Of a stretch of DNA of 64,000 nucleotides, positions 47,106 to 60,152 are shown piece after piece. Below the pieces are notes generated by a model. That model saw only the letters and a program-made list of their open reading frames with translations. It ran no database searches and was not told the DNA's origin. A program made the translations under genes and the position numbers. Each line of letters starts with the position of its first letter. Position 1 is the stretch's first letter. The DNA is from Beaufortia kweichowensis (taxonomy: Eukaryota > Chordata > Actinopteri > Cypriniformes > Gastromyzontidae), in contig CM032798.1 of NCBI GenBank assembly GCA_019155185.1, forward strand, positions 4,105,501-4,169,500, given 5' to 3'.

Positions 47106-48676
47106 TTCTAGCGCTTTATCCTATTAAGTTTATTGTAAAGGAGAGAAGAAAATGTTTCTTTATTAAAGGTATAATACGGTTCCTGTGACTGGTACATCCT
47201 TGTTTACATAGAGCAAGTGACAGGCTAGACCAAAAGCAGACCTCTGCATGTTTCATATCACGTCCCTGGACACAATGAGCCTTTTTACTGCCATGAACTT
47301 TTAGGTCCGCATGGCTGTCACATCTATCCTTCTTCATCCTTTATTCTTAGCATCTTTTCTTTCCCTCTGTTACATCTCTGGTGTTCTATTCCAGGATAGC
47401 TTATACCCTGAAAACACAGCCTTCTTTATGAGAACCCCAGGGACAAAGTGGTTGTTATTCCATAAGCAGTCAAACCCATTTTTAAATGTTTTTTTGTCTT
47501 TATATAATTTGTTTCCTTCATAGTTTAGGCATTTCAGATTTAAATAATGGCTCGTATAAATTCCATCAGTGTCACGTTTTGCATTCACGTCTATATCACA
47601 GGAAACATTATATGGGAGACATGGAAAGCATGCCATATTTCACGCCAATAATACGGGACGTAGACTTGCATGATTTTTTAATGCCGTACCATGCTGTGTG
47701 GCACAAGATACGCAATGAAAGTTCAGAATCCCGTCTCCTGTTGTTTAACTGATATGTTCTTTCTCATGAATAAGATTTAAAGTGTGTGTTGGTGGAAGTG
47801 CAGATTTGTGAAAGAGATAGCACCATTAATCAAACTATGACCACAGGAGTACTGGGGGATGGGTGGACTGCAGGAAATGTTGCTGCTGGTGTGATTTTGC
47901 CTCTCAGCCTATGCAATATGATGTTTTATTTGACAAGGATGCTGATATTTTACGTTATTAGATCAAAACGAATCTGATAAGGTACTATATTATTAATATT
48001 CTTGTTTTTCTTATCATAAATATTTGTGCTTTGTCTGGCAAATCTGATATGGTAATTGTATTGATGGCAAATTAATGCCAGGTATGATAAAAGTACTTAT
48101 ATATTTAATATTATATTATTAAATATTTAAATGGATCTGAGGTTTATATTAATGAACTGTTCCTCATAAATCTTTACTCATTCTTCTCTATGTTTCAATA
48201 ATTCAGAATTCAGAATGTAACATATTGCAGTGGTCCATTTGTGTTTTAAAATGTATGTATTGAAGCAGGATATTAATACAGAAAAAGTGTTTTTGGGTAG
48301 TTGACAAATAAATATGTGACTGTGTCCTATGGTGTGACAGCAAAAATGTAGAAAAAAAATAAAAATATACAAATAGCATGAGAGATTTATCTTTGCTGGA
48401 GTTACAAATAGGATGAGAAGGATTTATCTATTGTAATTGTTAGGTTTTTTTTTCTAAAAAAAATTGTATGTCACACCATATGACATAGACTTTTGTCAAC
48501 CACCCTTTCACTGAATTATTTACACATTTTTGGATAGTGTTTTTTATTAGATTATAGTTATTTTGTTGAAAAACCCGTTCAGAGTGGGTCAAGCGCAACC
48601 TGTTACATGTGCATGTATGCAAAAGCGTATAAATGGGTGAATTTTGATTTCATGTAAAAAAGTCACAGTGACATTT

Positions 48677-48944
48677 AGTAAAGCTGTAGTTTACTCTAAA
48701 AATAAAATGTATTTATTATTTACTTTAATTTATCATCATGTTATTTTTAACCTGTATACCGTTTTCTTATGTGTAACCAATAACATTGGCCCCCATTGAC
48801 TTTCATTGTATAGATACAAAACCACCGAGATATTTCCTAAAATATCTTCTTTTGTTTTCACTAGAAGAAAAAAGTCATATGTAGGTTTTGAATAGCCTAA
48901 GAGTAAATAAAAGATTTTTATTTTTGGGTGAACTATCCCTTTAA
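48677..48944. repeat. Palindromic Angel-type element
   Basis: It contains aaccaataacattggccccc, attgactttcattgtataga, aaatatcttcttttgttttc, and a well-preserved right end ttttgggtgaactatccctt then taa. The left end is eroded. Confidence 0.65.
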
Positions 48945-49666
48945 TCTAGCACTTTGAAATACAGTGAAAACCATATACTACATTTTAAACAGCCACAGGG
49001 TTCTCAAAATGATAAAATACTGTTAACTCCAGTGTGTTACGATTCATTGCTTTAGCATTAAAAAAAAACATGGAATCCTTTAATATGTTACACTAGGTGA
49101 AGGATGGAGAAACTGTGCTTTTTCACTGCCTTGGGCTTTGGCAGACTGTATCATCCTGGTGTTCTACTACTGCCTCTTGAGACAGGATGGATAAAGGTGC
49201 TCTGAACATGTCTGATAAGATTGACCTTTTTCTCAAGTCTGTCTCTTAGTATTACCTATCGGCATATTCATTTTTCTTCTGGTACTGATGACGGTGACCG
49301 AGCAACCCGATGACAATCCAGCCTGTTAAATAAGGTATGGAGGTGAATCTCCATCACTTTAATCACCACATCTTCAGTACAGCTAGCCTTTACTACGGTA
49401 CCCTCCCCCAGTGCTGAACAGACAGAATTTAACCCTTTTCACAGCTAACCATACACATATTGCTCTCTCTCCCACATTAAAAGTAATTTAATTAAATTGA
49501 TCATAAAACAATCTCATCGAAAGAAGAGTTAGAGGCATTAAACACATAATCTGAGGATCTCTGTACAGTAGATGCTGCTGATATAAGCAGTGTTTTAAGG
49601 ATGAAGATGTAATTTTGTACCAGTAAACAACACTTATAGCACAGGCTTAACCCAACGTTAAAATCA

Positions 49667-49804
49667 TTAAAGGGACAGTTCACCCAAAAATCTAATTTGC
49701 TTTTGTTGTATAGGAAACAGCAGCATAAACATTCTTTAAATGTATATATTTTGTGTTCCATTTAAAAAAGTCAGATGACATTTTTGGATGAACTGTTCCT
49801 TTAA
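49667..49804. repeat. Compact palindromic element, 138 bp, TTAA ends
   Basis: The ends are ttaaagggacagttcaccca and, on the complement, ttaaaggaacagttcatcca: 25-bp arms with two mismatches. It uses the same termini as the 310-bp copy at 27.3 kb but has a short, unrelated-looking interior, so it may be an internally deleted derivative. Confidence 0.65.
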
Positions 49805-51718
49805 TGCTGTGTTTGCATGTTTTACTTAAATACTCTCCGAGTTTGTATCTACCAAACCAGATGCAGTTTGCAAAGTTTTGAAAATGCAGCATTTTGCTAG
49901 AAATGAAAAGAAATAACTTTCCCGCCTCTCAAATTCTCTTTCACACAAATCCACATCATATCAGTAGTTCTTTTCAAGCGTGCCACCTTCATTTATTTAT
50001 TTATTTAGTGTCGCCCGCTTTAGAAAACTTTGGCCGCCTGCATTAAGCTCGCATGAAAATGAAAATAACGATGCAGCATATTTTTTTGGCTTAAGGCGCA
50101 GGTGTTCCTCAGTTGAATTTGTATTTCTGAGTGAATATGCCATCACACATGGAGATGAGAGGCAATACTCTGAGAGGCAAATTTCATCTTTACTTTTGAT
50201 GGCTTTCAATCTGAATGAAAATCAGTTAACCTGCGCTCGCTCGGCCACAAAGGTTATCTTTCACGTGAAATGAAATTTAAATTGTTTTTGTAACCTTTGA
50301 ATAAGATATATCAAGATATAATGTGTATCATGAATAAGATGAAAACTAGATCAAACAGTAACTAGCACCAGGGTAGCCTCGCGTAGACTCTATGCATTGT
50401 AAATATGAAGAATTGCATTGGGTGGCAGGCATCTGCCAGACGGAGGGATATCTTTCACCGTAGCTACTGTACATTGTCCAATTACAGTGTTCTATTTGTG
50501 GGTTTATGGTGTGAAGAATGTGCCCTAGTTTCCCCAGTGGCCTCAATTGGCAGAACTTGGCAAATAAATGGCTTCTAATGCCATGAAGGAAATAACTTTG
50601 AACATCCACTGGGTTTGTCATTTGGACACTTCCAATGAAGTCCTTTTTAATGTAAGTGCTTTAACTAATGTTAACAGATACTACTCTATTATATTTTTAG
50701 AAGTCGATAGTTGATGGAACTATCACAGTATTAATCGTTTTGAAAAACAAGTTGAAAACTTTTGTGTTGTCCTCCTAATAACAAGGTTAAAAAAAACTTA
50801 AATGTATAAAAACATTTTAAATAAATTTGAGTATGTGCGATGTCAGTTCATGATAGCTAACTAGTGAAACCTTATTATAAAGTGTTTGTTTTCTGTTTGA
50901 TTTGAGTGAGGTAGATATTTTAGTTCTTAGTTGTCAATTACAAATAGCAAACGTTTATACCAGCTTGAGTGGTATCCATTAGATCTTTACGAAGTCCATA
51001 AGAAAGTTGATATAATCTTATATAGTTTTACTATCATTGTCTCCTTGTCCAAGTCTCAAAGCTTTCAAAATGTGTACTGATAAAAATGTGCAACAAATGT
51101 AAAAAAAACACACAAATGGATGACCCTGTCATCATCAGATTAACTGTTACATAATGAGATCTTAACAAACCCTACTTGAGTCGCACAAATACAACAAGGT
51201 TTAAACAAAGAAGTAAACCTTCTGTATTCCTGGAAATGGGATATTGAATACGTCTGATACAAAAGCAGCAGTCCGCACAAGCTTAGATGAGCACAATATT
51301 AAATCCTATGCCACCACTCATTAGCAGCAAGCCGCGCCCACTCGCTCAGTAAAGGGGCATTCGACTCATTTCTTATCTGTATTCCCCACTCTCTTTCCAG
51401 CGTGTGGACCAGGGAAAAAAACAATCATCGTGCTAATCCATCCAACCAAATTCAGTTGAAAGTCTCCGAGCACAGGAGGCTGCCTTCTGTTTCTAATGCG
51501 ACTTTAATCGTTTGCATTACAGTAGAGTAACTTATCTTGCTGTCATGACACAGATTTCGAAAGAATCAGATTTTCATAATAGGAGGAAACGCAATGCAAT
51601 TAGAGGGCTTCCATTCAATATGTTTACATTACAGTCTAACTAAATTGAGTTTATTTTTATAAACTATTTTTCTCTATATAAAGAATACATTTTTGCTGTA
51701 CAGTATGTGGTTCAGTCT

Positions 51719-51911
51719 GGTTTCCTCCGCAGTCCAAAGACGTGCAGATTAGGTGAATTGAAGTCACTAAATTGCCCTTAGGTGTGCAAATGTAAATGTG
51801 TGTGTGGATATCTATCCAGGGTGGACGCTGCTTTTGGCTCAAGATGGTAGAATAGCCTCCAGCCCTCCCTCGGCCCTAAAGATGACAAGCCGGTTTGAGA
51901 ATGGATGGGTG
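51719..51911 (+). repeat. Teleost dispersed repeat with GACAAGCGGTT-type end
   Basis: It begins ggtttcctccgcagtccaaa then gacgtgcag, passes through aaattgcccttaggtgtg, tatccagggtggacgctgc and atagcctccagccctccc, and ends gatgacaagccggtttgaga then atggatggg. This order is a very common fish repeat. Its class (SINE or LINE-derived) is not certain to me. Confidence 0.6.
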
Positions 51912-52350
51912 TTACAATTTAGGTTCTTCAGATCAGCATATTGGTTTCTACATACTTTTACAAACCAGTGCATAGATGTTTGGTTTTTTTCAAAAAACAA
52001 AAATAAATGTTTTGTGGAACTGAAACCAGGCTCTGAAACCCTTTTGCTTCTAATCTGACTGTATAGCCTGCATTTGGATGAGAAATAGGACATCTCAAGC
52101 AATTAAAGTCTAATGTTGGTGGTAATGGTGTCAAGGGCTACCCAAGGGCGTGCTTTTCAATGAGAGCACAATATATCTATAGTACAACAGCCTCAAAGAG
52201 CACAACGTATAGTTCAACAGAAACCACTTCAGCAGAAATGAATTTTAGATAACCATTTAAGTCAAAGAAATGCAATAGACACACTGTTATGTGCTTTCAA
52301 TTGTGACTAAAAGAGTGACGGGTTCATTCTGTAAGACTACTAGGAAAATG

Positions 52351-52500
52351 AACCATAGTTTTATTATAGTAAAAGTGTTTTAGCCCTGTTTAACCATACA
52401 AATACCACGGTTAAACTATGGTTATTTTAGTGAAAACATTAAATTCGTGTTTATTATGGTTTTACCATAGTTAACCTATAAATACTATAGTAAAAATGTT
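52351..52500. repeat. ACCATAG/CTATGGT self-complementary repeat
   Basis: Alternating modules aaccatagttttattatagt, ttaaactatggttattttag, tggttttaccatagttaacc and actatagtaaaaatg form a small palindromic repeat. It ends about 370 bp downstream of the inferred first exon's donor. Confidence 0.5.
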
Positions 52501-52872
52501 AATTTTCTTAAGGGATGACTAGTTCACTCGATCTTTAAATACACTTCACGTACGTCTGAGTAAGGCATGCTTGCAGTGAATGAGAAACATATCCAACACA
52601 GTTCTTCACATTGTATCTTCTAAACACCTTTAAAAGCCATAGAAAGCAAACGTTACGGCGATTAAAGATTTCCCCTCCCAGCAGGACTGCACAGCGCGTG
52701 CTCCGTTCGTTATAATGGAGAATAAGCGGCTTTAATTTCACCTGTCAGCTGCGCAAAATCACACACAACTCCCGTTCGCCACATAAGAGGCTAACGAAGT
52801 GTTCAGATCTGCTTCTCTCACACAATATCGACAATTAAGCGTCTCCAGCAGAAAGGAAAAGAAAGATCCTAC

Positions 52873-53085
52873 CTTTCGGAGTAGTTTGTCGCGGCGCAGT
52901 GGTGGTTTCGTGCTGGAGGTGCAGTGCGCGCGCTGCGTGAACTGACGCCACAGTGTTTCGCGCTGTGATGCTTTTCCTTCACACTGGCGCTTTAGTGAAT
53001 GAGACGCAAAAGGCGTCAATAGCGTTTAGAATTCCATGGCAACCGGGAAAAGCCTCCGCAACTTCGCCACATTGTGAACGGGTTA
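52873..53085 (-). other. chl1: Inferred noncoding first exon of chl1
   Basis: The low end is set by the strong donor site CCGAAAG|gtagga (gt at 52871-52872). The exon body is GC- and CpG-rich and has no useful reading frame. An upstream noncoding exon is required by the acceptor at 16468. This is the only sequence in the region that looks like a CpG-associated first exon in the right orientation. The upper limit assumes that the TATA-like box near 53115 is used. The link to chl1 across 36 kb is inference. Confidence 0.5.
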
Positions 53086-53130
53086 ACACGCCCCCAACCG
53101 CGATGACAGTCACTTTATACAATATCCCAA
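53086..53130 (-). promoter_or_regulatory. Probable chl1 promoter core
   Basis: On the minus strand a GC box (gggggcgtg, 53087-53095) and a TATA-like sequence (gtataaag, 53110-53120) lie at the edge of the only clear CpG-rich patch in the region (52873-53110). The spacing would place transcription start just inside 53090. The function is inferred from composition and motifs only. Confidence 0.4.
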
Positions 53131-54227
53131 TTGATAGGACTATGAGGTGCGTCTTATAGGGGTGTGTGCGGGCGCACAGTTTCATTTAGTCTTTCCCACT
53201 TTTCTGTTCAATGAATTTCACTTGAGATGTATTTAATGCGTTTAATAGAATTGAAAAATAATGTGACTCTCGTGTGTTTTTAAAAATAATATTTCTCCCC
53301 TGTTGTGCTTTCAGGACCTTAGACAGCAGCAATATTGGACGTACTGTATACGTAGTTCGTGGAAGTCGTATAATAAATAATTAAATCAAATCAATATTAA
53401 AATATAAAATTTCCTCATTTATGAGAAATATGGACTGATATGGACGTGACAATTCTGAAAGTGGCACTTGCCTGATTATGAAATATCACGCTTTAAAATA
53501 AAAACATACTTTAAAAACTTACATGAGCAATTTAAACTAAATATTAATATTGACACCTAGTTATCAATATGATAAAAAAAACCTTTGGTAAAAACTATTA
53601 TTTAATGGTAAAATTGACATTTGTACATTTAAACTGAAAAGCTCTAGTACCCATTTAGTACTGAATATTAATAATGAACAACAAACCAGCTTTTCAGAAA
53701 ATTCTACCTGTTAAACTGGTAACCGAGTGTCTCATTGTAGTGGTTTCCCTCAAAGAAGCAAATGACCAGCAAAAAAATCTAAACTAATCTGATTTGGACC
53801 AATCTAATCTAATTGAGAGGCTTACAAGATGGCATTCAGCAGACACGAAACGTAATTGGATCTTTTTATGAGGCCCACTGCTCCTCAGTAGGTGTCTCTT
53901 AAATCCAAATTGATTTATTGTCAGATGGGGGCACACCTGTCACAAGTGTCTACCGCAGGAGCCGGAAGACTGCTCGCACTACACCAATCTATAGTGATGA
54001 GTATCAGAGTGATGACTGAAAGGTTAGGAGAGTCGAACTGAATTATGGGTAGTCTAGCGTAACGTGCGCCCAGCTGGGTGCAGACCTGTAACAGTATCTC
54101 ATTTTGGGTGTGTGTTATCCCAGTTTAATTGCGGTGTGAAAATCACTGTTGATACACTGGGTGTGTAGTTCTGTGTTTTGTTCATATCAAGAACAATTGT
54201 CAATGCTTGGGTTTTTGTGTCAGAGTG

Positions 54228-54391
54228 TTAAAGAAACGGCAAAAATGAAAATTCTCTTTTTTTCACCCTCATGTTGGTATGGTAGACAGTCACGATTCAC
54301 TTTTCAAAATATGTAGAACGAAAGTTTAAAATAACATGAGGATGAGCAGATGATGACAGAGTTTGTATTTTTCAGTGAAACAAACTTTTAA
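54228..54391. repeat. Palindromic Angel-type element, shortened
   Basis: The left arm is ttaaagaaacggcaaaaatg then aaaattctc, and tttcaccctcatgttgg. The right arm has aacatgaggatgagcagatg then atgacag and an eroded end near caaacttttaag. The central portion is mostly missing. Confidence 0.5.
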
Positions 54392-54778
54392 GGAGCATTT
54401 TTGACAATCTGATGTTTACTCGGTTTATTGCTGGCTTGAAATGATGCAACTTCTGTGTCATATTTTCCTGCCATAATGTGGCAGCAATGTCTTGGTGGTG
54501 TCACATAAACTCTGAATGTCATATATAAATATTTTTATATTATTTCTAGGAGGCATAAAATAATTTTTACCATGAAAATATCTGTTGTCTATCATCCAAT
54601 CTTTAACGAATGAAAACATAAAATGCATAAGTGAGCTCAGTTTGGATTCTAGTGAAGTTTTCATGTGTTTACTAGTAACAAGAGATGAAATGAGAGGTCA
54701 TTGTTTGGTTGGCAAATAGTTATAAAACTTTCAATAGTGTCACAGTTCACCAGTTCAACCTGAATAGAATAGTACCTT

Positions 54779-55080
<302 letters not shown>

Positions 55081-57130
55081 TGTGGTATATCAATGAAGCA
55101 GCAATGCCTCTATTGACATCCTGAGTACTATGTAATGAGAATAAATGATGTGGAAAAAATATGCAGCCTGTTTGCAGTCTGCTGACCGTATGTTGGCCCT
55201 TATTATGCACTTTCATCTGATATAAAGAAACCAGTAGAATCTTAAGACATCACATTTTTCCCTGGAGATAAGCAGAATATTTTATTATATTACAAAAGAT
55301 CATACATTTAGGTAGCATATTTTTTAATTACAGATGTAAAAGCTAATACTACACTTAAGATACACACTTACTACACTTAAGATGTCAAACGTTTGATGTC
55401 CATTGATACATAATTAACAAATGATCAATCAAATTTAGCATTTTATTATAAGAATTATTCTAATGTTTTCATCTGCCATTAGAAACCTAAAAGGATTTTA
55501 AGTAGACTTATTGTCTCTTTATCTTATTCCCTTTGAATATGTTGTACATCACAGGTTTTTGATTCATCAGGTTTAATATAAACCTTTTAAAACCAAATTA
55601 TCTAAACACAGATCACAAAATGATTGTAACATTTTAAAGTAGATTCTTCTTTAACGATTAGTTGGCATGTTCACTAGAATTAAAAAACATGAGTAAGCCC
55701 ATTTTTCATCTCATATTATCTTCCTGTTGAAACACCATGTAATGTCCTATTGCTCCAGCATGCTGATCTGATTACAGGCTGATTATGCAGCTCATGTGGC
55801 GGGGTATCGACTAGAGGTTCCTTTAATAACCACACAATACTTATATCATGATTTCATATGCTGCTTCCTATAATCCTGCCCGCACTGAAGCCCCAGCAAA
55901 TGTCACCGGAATATGTGGTATTTGTCAACTCAAATCCTATTGGACGATCTCATCACTGAGCCGGCGCAGGGGCCCTAACTGATGGTGAGCTTGTAATTAA
56001 AATGTGAGGATAGGAACGAGAAAAGGCGTTTTTAATTCCATTGTGGACAAAGGGTGTGCGGACCCAGGAGAGATCTATAGGGTTGATGAAGAACTTAATT
56101 ATATCCTTACATACAATCATTAGATGATAATGAAACAATAATGGGGTGAAAATGAAGATGGGTAGGAATAGAGATTAGAAATGTTCAATTCAAAAAGGAA
56201 TTTCTAGGAAAATATGGCTTTGATAAGGCATACATAAATACTCCCGTTGAAACTGTATAATGCAGAGATTTTTTCAGAGCTCACGCGAGCATAACGTTGC
56301 GAGTTCTCACCCGAGCTCTCAGCGAGAATTTAACATACCGTAATTACATTTCTCAGAGGATGATTGCTACAGTATGACAGTGTGTTCATGCAAATAATGA
56401 CTTTCATTTCTTACCCCGATGTGCCGCAGAGACACTCGCATCTCCGCATCTGATCTGTCTGAAACACAAAAAGCGAACCCCTCCAGATTGATCTTGTACA
56501 TCTAAACTTATTGTTAGATGAATGTAGCCACAGCAAAATAAACGCATTGAGATTAGACGCTGTTGCTTTTCTTCAAAAGAAGTCTTGCTTCATCAAAAAT
56601 TCAACATGGCCCCGCAGGCATTTCATTGACATCTTTGCTTGTGTCCCCTGATGAAATTCAGAGATGAGAAAACACAACAGTTTTGCTGTTTGGCCTCTAA
56701 ATCCCACCGGTGGCCCAAAACATAGTAATAGATTTTCTCTCCCAAGAGGGAAGGATGAGATTCTGCCACATCTCAGTCGAAAGCTTGCCTCATTGCAGTT
56801 AGCAGGCCAAAGCTCGCTGGGAAAGGGAGGTACGAATACGGAGGACGGTTGTTTTAGGGCAAAGTGCAGGCGATCAATACGGTTAGGCTTGGGGGCAGAT
56901 GAAATCACAATTTAAGCCGCACAGCTAATTAAAGAAAAGACAAAAATCAATATGAATGGTCCCCAGTATATTGTCTCTACATCTTATGCCCACATAGTGA
57001 TTTGTAATTGGATATTAAGGGTTAGAGACATGCTTTACGGGTTACGTCTGAGGGAAGGGGGTGACTGGTAAATACAACTACTAGATTTCCACATTTGTGA
57101 AGATTTTTGCAATGATGCAGATGTTGGGAA

Positions 57131-57272
57131 GCTGTTGCTAGGGTGGAATTTAATGCGGTTGCTAGGGTGTTCTGATTGGCATTTGCATTTGGTATGTTTC
57201 TATGTGGTTGCTAAGATAATTGCATCCCGTTGCTATGCTCACTAGGTGGTTGTTGGGCTAGTGGTTGCCAGA
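57131..57272. repeat. GTTGCTAGG-type minisatellite-like repeat
   Basis: Several imperfect units: gctgttgctagggtgg, gcggttgctagggtgttctg, tgtggttgctaagat, ccgttgctatgct, ggtggttgttgggc, tagtggttgccag. This is a familiar fish dispersed repeat. The units are about 20-40 nt apart. Confidence 0.6.
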
Positions 57273-57993
57273 AGCATCGTGGTGGGGGGTGTAATGGTGG
57301 ACATGATTTATAGTGGTCCCTGCTGGTGAGAGGGGGTTGCCAAATATCAATAAAGATCCAAAAGATCTATAATATGTAATATATCTAAAAATATGGTTTT
57401 GGATTATCTCAGCCAGGGATTTACAAATACTGACAGTGTAAACCACAAAATCGTCCCCTATTCATGTGTTTTATAGCAGACAGAAATATACAGTCTCTCA
57501 TTTGATTGACAAGTACTGAAGCTTGACCTGGTGTTCATAACCCATCGCTGTCGCCTGCAGTCACCATCTCACTCTTTGTATTCTGCACCTGAGTCATTTA
57601 CTCTGGATGACAGGCAGCCATCAAACGTAGCCTGTGGCATGTGCTGTAGTATATCATAAGAGTTTCCTGACAGTTATGAAGTGATAAGCAAGTGGGGTTT
57701 GCTTAATGGCTTTTAAATGATATGCAGGTTTTTAGATGTGCTGCCTCAGATGCTTTACAATTTGAGTGGAGACATGAGATGTTACTGAAAATGTTGAAAT
57801 GTTGTCGTACATTGTAAAGTAAAAAATAAATATGAATAACAGTTTTTTGACAATAGACTGTAAAGTTAGTGTGTATTTGTTGTTTTTCATTTTTAATAAT
57901 ATTTATTTGTATAATTTTCTTCTACTAAAATATCTTTAATGTCTGCTTTAAACATTGAACAGTTCATATTGAATAAAGTGCAAAAAAAGTTTC

Positions 57994-58017
57994 TATATAT
58001 ATATATATATATATATA
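57994..58017. repeat. (TA)n run in an AT-only stretch
   Basis: A TA dinucleotide run inside a stretch of almost pure A and T that continues to about 58260. Confidence 0.9.
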
Positions 58018-58705
58018 GACAAATAATAAAACAATATAATAATCAATAATATAATACTAGTAATAAATATTATTAGTATTATTATTGAACTTATTAATAT
58101 TTGTTTATTTATATTTGATGTAATATAAATATTTAATATTAATAATTAATATTATAATAATATAATATAATACACGTATATATAATTATATTATACTTTA
58201 TTATAATATTTAAATATATAAGAAATTAACATCGCACTATTATATATGTGTACATATACATTTGGATATAAATAGAGATTATATGTAAAAGATAATAGTC
58301 ACATGATCAGATGTATGAATCAATGTATGAGTCAATGAACGGTCATCTATTCGAGAAATAGCGATGGTCAGACTTGACTAGATGGAACTGAATGACATTT
58401 GTTTCCGAAAGGAACATACAACACCCACATGTCAGAGTCAATGGACTTAAGTAACCCACCCGCTAGCCCACCCCCTCCCTTGTCTCCCTCACTGTTTTGT
58501 CTGTATACAATGGCCGCTACTGTTACTCCATCCAGACAGAGTATCTGATAGGTCTTTCTCTTTGTATGCGTCTATGGAAACCACGCAGAAGAAAAACTCA
58601 ACACATTTATAGCAAATAACTCATCATCGGCTCTATTTGGGAAACATGAATCAGAGTCATATTATTTTTTCCAATGCAAACCTGCTGCAATGATGCTAGG
58701 AAGAT

Positions 58706-58790
58706 GAGTGGTTGCCATAACGTTGCTTTCAAGTTGCAAGTTGTGTTTTTTGTGGTTCTTTACAGGTTGCTAGGGGTGTTCTGGGTGATT
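58706..58790. repeat. GTTGCTAGG-type repeat
   Basis: It contains gagtggttgccataacgttg and ggttgctaggggtgttctgg, then gtgattt. Same family as at 57131. Confidence 0.5.
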
Positions 58791-59040
58791 TGTGATGATT
58801 CATGTCAAAAGACTCCACCTTCAGTCTCTGGTCCCTAAAGTTGTGACCTCTTTATCGTAAGTGAATCTATTTGTCTATTACATTTTCCTGCGTACCAACC
58901 ATGTGATTTGAGGTATAATTCATGTCTGTATCACAAATAGTATAGTAGATTATACAGATGATATTTTTCAGATCATAATCTTCAATTAACTCTTCCTTAT
59001 CAACTTATAATGAACATTAATGTACCACTTTAGCTGGTTC

Positions 59041-59270
59041 TTAAAGGGACAGTTCACCCCCCCCAAAAAAAGGCATAATTTATTCACCCTCATGTCATTC
59101 AAAACCCAAATATGACTATGAGTTAATATATGAGTTAATTAGGGCCAAATGTTGTTTGGTTAGATACGTTCTTCAAAAGATCTCCATTTGGGTTTTGCAG
59201 AAGAAAGAAAGTTATACAGGTTTGGAATGACATGAGGACAACCGATAAAAGATTTTTTTTTTGTAAGGCT
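59041..59270. repeat. Palindromic Angel-type element
   Basis: The left end is ttaaagggacagttcacccc, then a poly-C/poly-A interruption, then tttattcaccctcatgtcat. The right half has agaagaaagaaagttataca then ggtttggaatgacatgagga. The right terminus is lost. Confidence 0.6.
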
Positions 59271-60097
59271 GACTATCAAATAAATCAAGTTGGTGTTTAA
59301 GATTTATAGGTCTTTGAAGAGTTCTTCGTCTTTGATAAAGTTCTTCGTTCTTCATTTTCTGCTACTTTCTCTGTTTAAGATCCTCCCTCTCGTCTAATGC
59401 TGCAACTGCTTTAAAGCAGCCAGCGGTTGCTATAGAAATGCAATCTAGGTGGCATGCAGGAAGTTCATTAGCTATCCAAGCGCATATGATTAGGGCCTAT
59501 GCACTGCTTGGTTTTGAAGGCGATGAATATAGGATTTATTTTGAAGCGAAGCCCTTGCCTTCGAACGCATTCATCAATTTCTTTGTTTTTAAAGTGCATC
59601 CCCCCTATAATCACATGCATAAGATCTGCATCTGCACCGTGTCGCTCTGCAGAGGCCCTTTAAGCTCTTATATATTGCTTTTCAACATCTCTGCCAAGAG
59701 ATAATCTTGAAGGACCTTATGTGTTTATTCCAGGTTTCGGCGTATAGATCCACACTGAGTAAAACAAACTCACAAAGGGCCGACTGATAAATCTGTCAGG
59801 GCGGACAAAGTGTCCTGCCCCTCTCGCTCAGAGACGTCTGCTTGCGTGCACAAAGGCAGGCAGTGTTGCGTGAAATTTGCATGTGCCTCTTCGTAATAAA
59901 GCTGGCAGCGGCATGGGAGCCAGACGCTTCGTCTCGCAACTATTTTCAAAGCAAAACAGCACAGCATGTGCACATTAAACAACATCCTGATCTGTATATG
60001 AGAGGCAAACAGTCGGAGGGATGAAGGTTAAAGCAATAGTCAAGTCTGACTAAACGTTAGACAATACAAGTGTGCAAAAGTCGCTGCCGATTCCGGG

Positions 60098-60152
60098 GCG
60101 TTGCTATGCTGTTGCTAAGGCGTGTTGAGTGGTTGTTAGTGAATTGCTTAGA
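60098..60152. repeat. GTTGCTAGG-type repeat fragment
   Basis: Units gcgttgctatgctgttgcta then aggcgtgttgagtggttgtt. Same family as at 57131 and 58706. Confidence 0.5.

Larger units (their letters stand above)
16468..52872. other. chl1 intron 1, about 36 kb, no coding exons seen
   Basis: This region lies between the first coding exon and the inferred noncoding first exon. Many short open frames occur on both strands, but none shows a protein family, splice structure or codon pattern that supports a gene. The contents I can name are dispersed repeats and microsatellites, listed separately. Blocks with higher GC and unique-looking sequence (for example 27830-28140, 40430-41690 and 45640-45880) could be regulatory, but I cannot show that. 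Additional noncoding exons cannot be excluded. Confidence 0.55.
766..53085 (-). other. chl1: chl1 gene locus (L1-family cell-adhesion molecule), 3' end missing
   Basis: This is the extent of the only gene recognised. The 21 coding exons lie between 766 and 16375, and the inferred noncoding first exon is near 52.9 kb. The product is a type I membrane protein of neurons and glia that acts in adhesion, neurite growth and axon guidance (family knowledge). Assignment to CHL1 rather than L1, NrCAM or neurofascin rests on CHL1-like stretches recalled from the mammalian protein: HIEQDERV and RDYCCFAAFPR in Ig2, VPKFPKE, NGPGLEYKV in FN2, and NWWRHRSLLD in FN3. The a/b paralogue is not resolved. The gene continues past position 1, so the end of FN4, the transmembrane helix and the cytoplasmic tail are absent. 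The 5' limit is approximate. Confidence 0.88.

Noticed and set aside
52759..53019. 86-codon minus-strand open frame over the inferred first exon
   Set aside because: It crosses the strong donor at 52872 into intron sequence and has no homology. The open frame fits a GC-rich noncoding exon.
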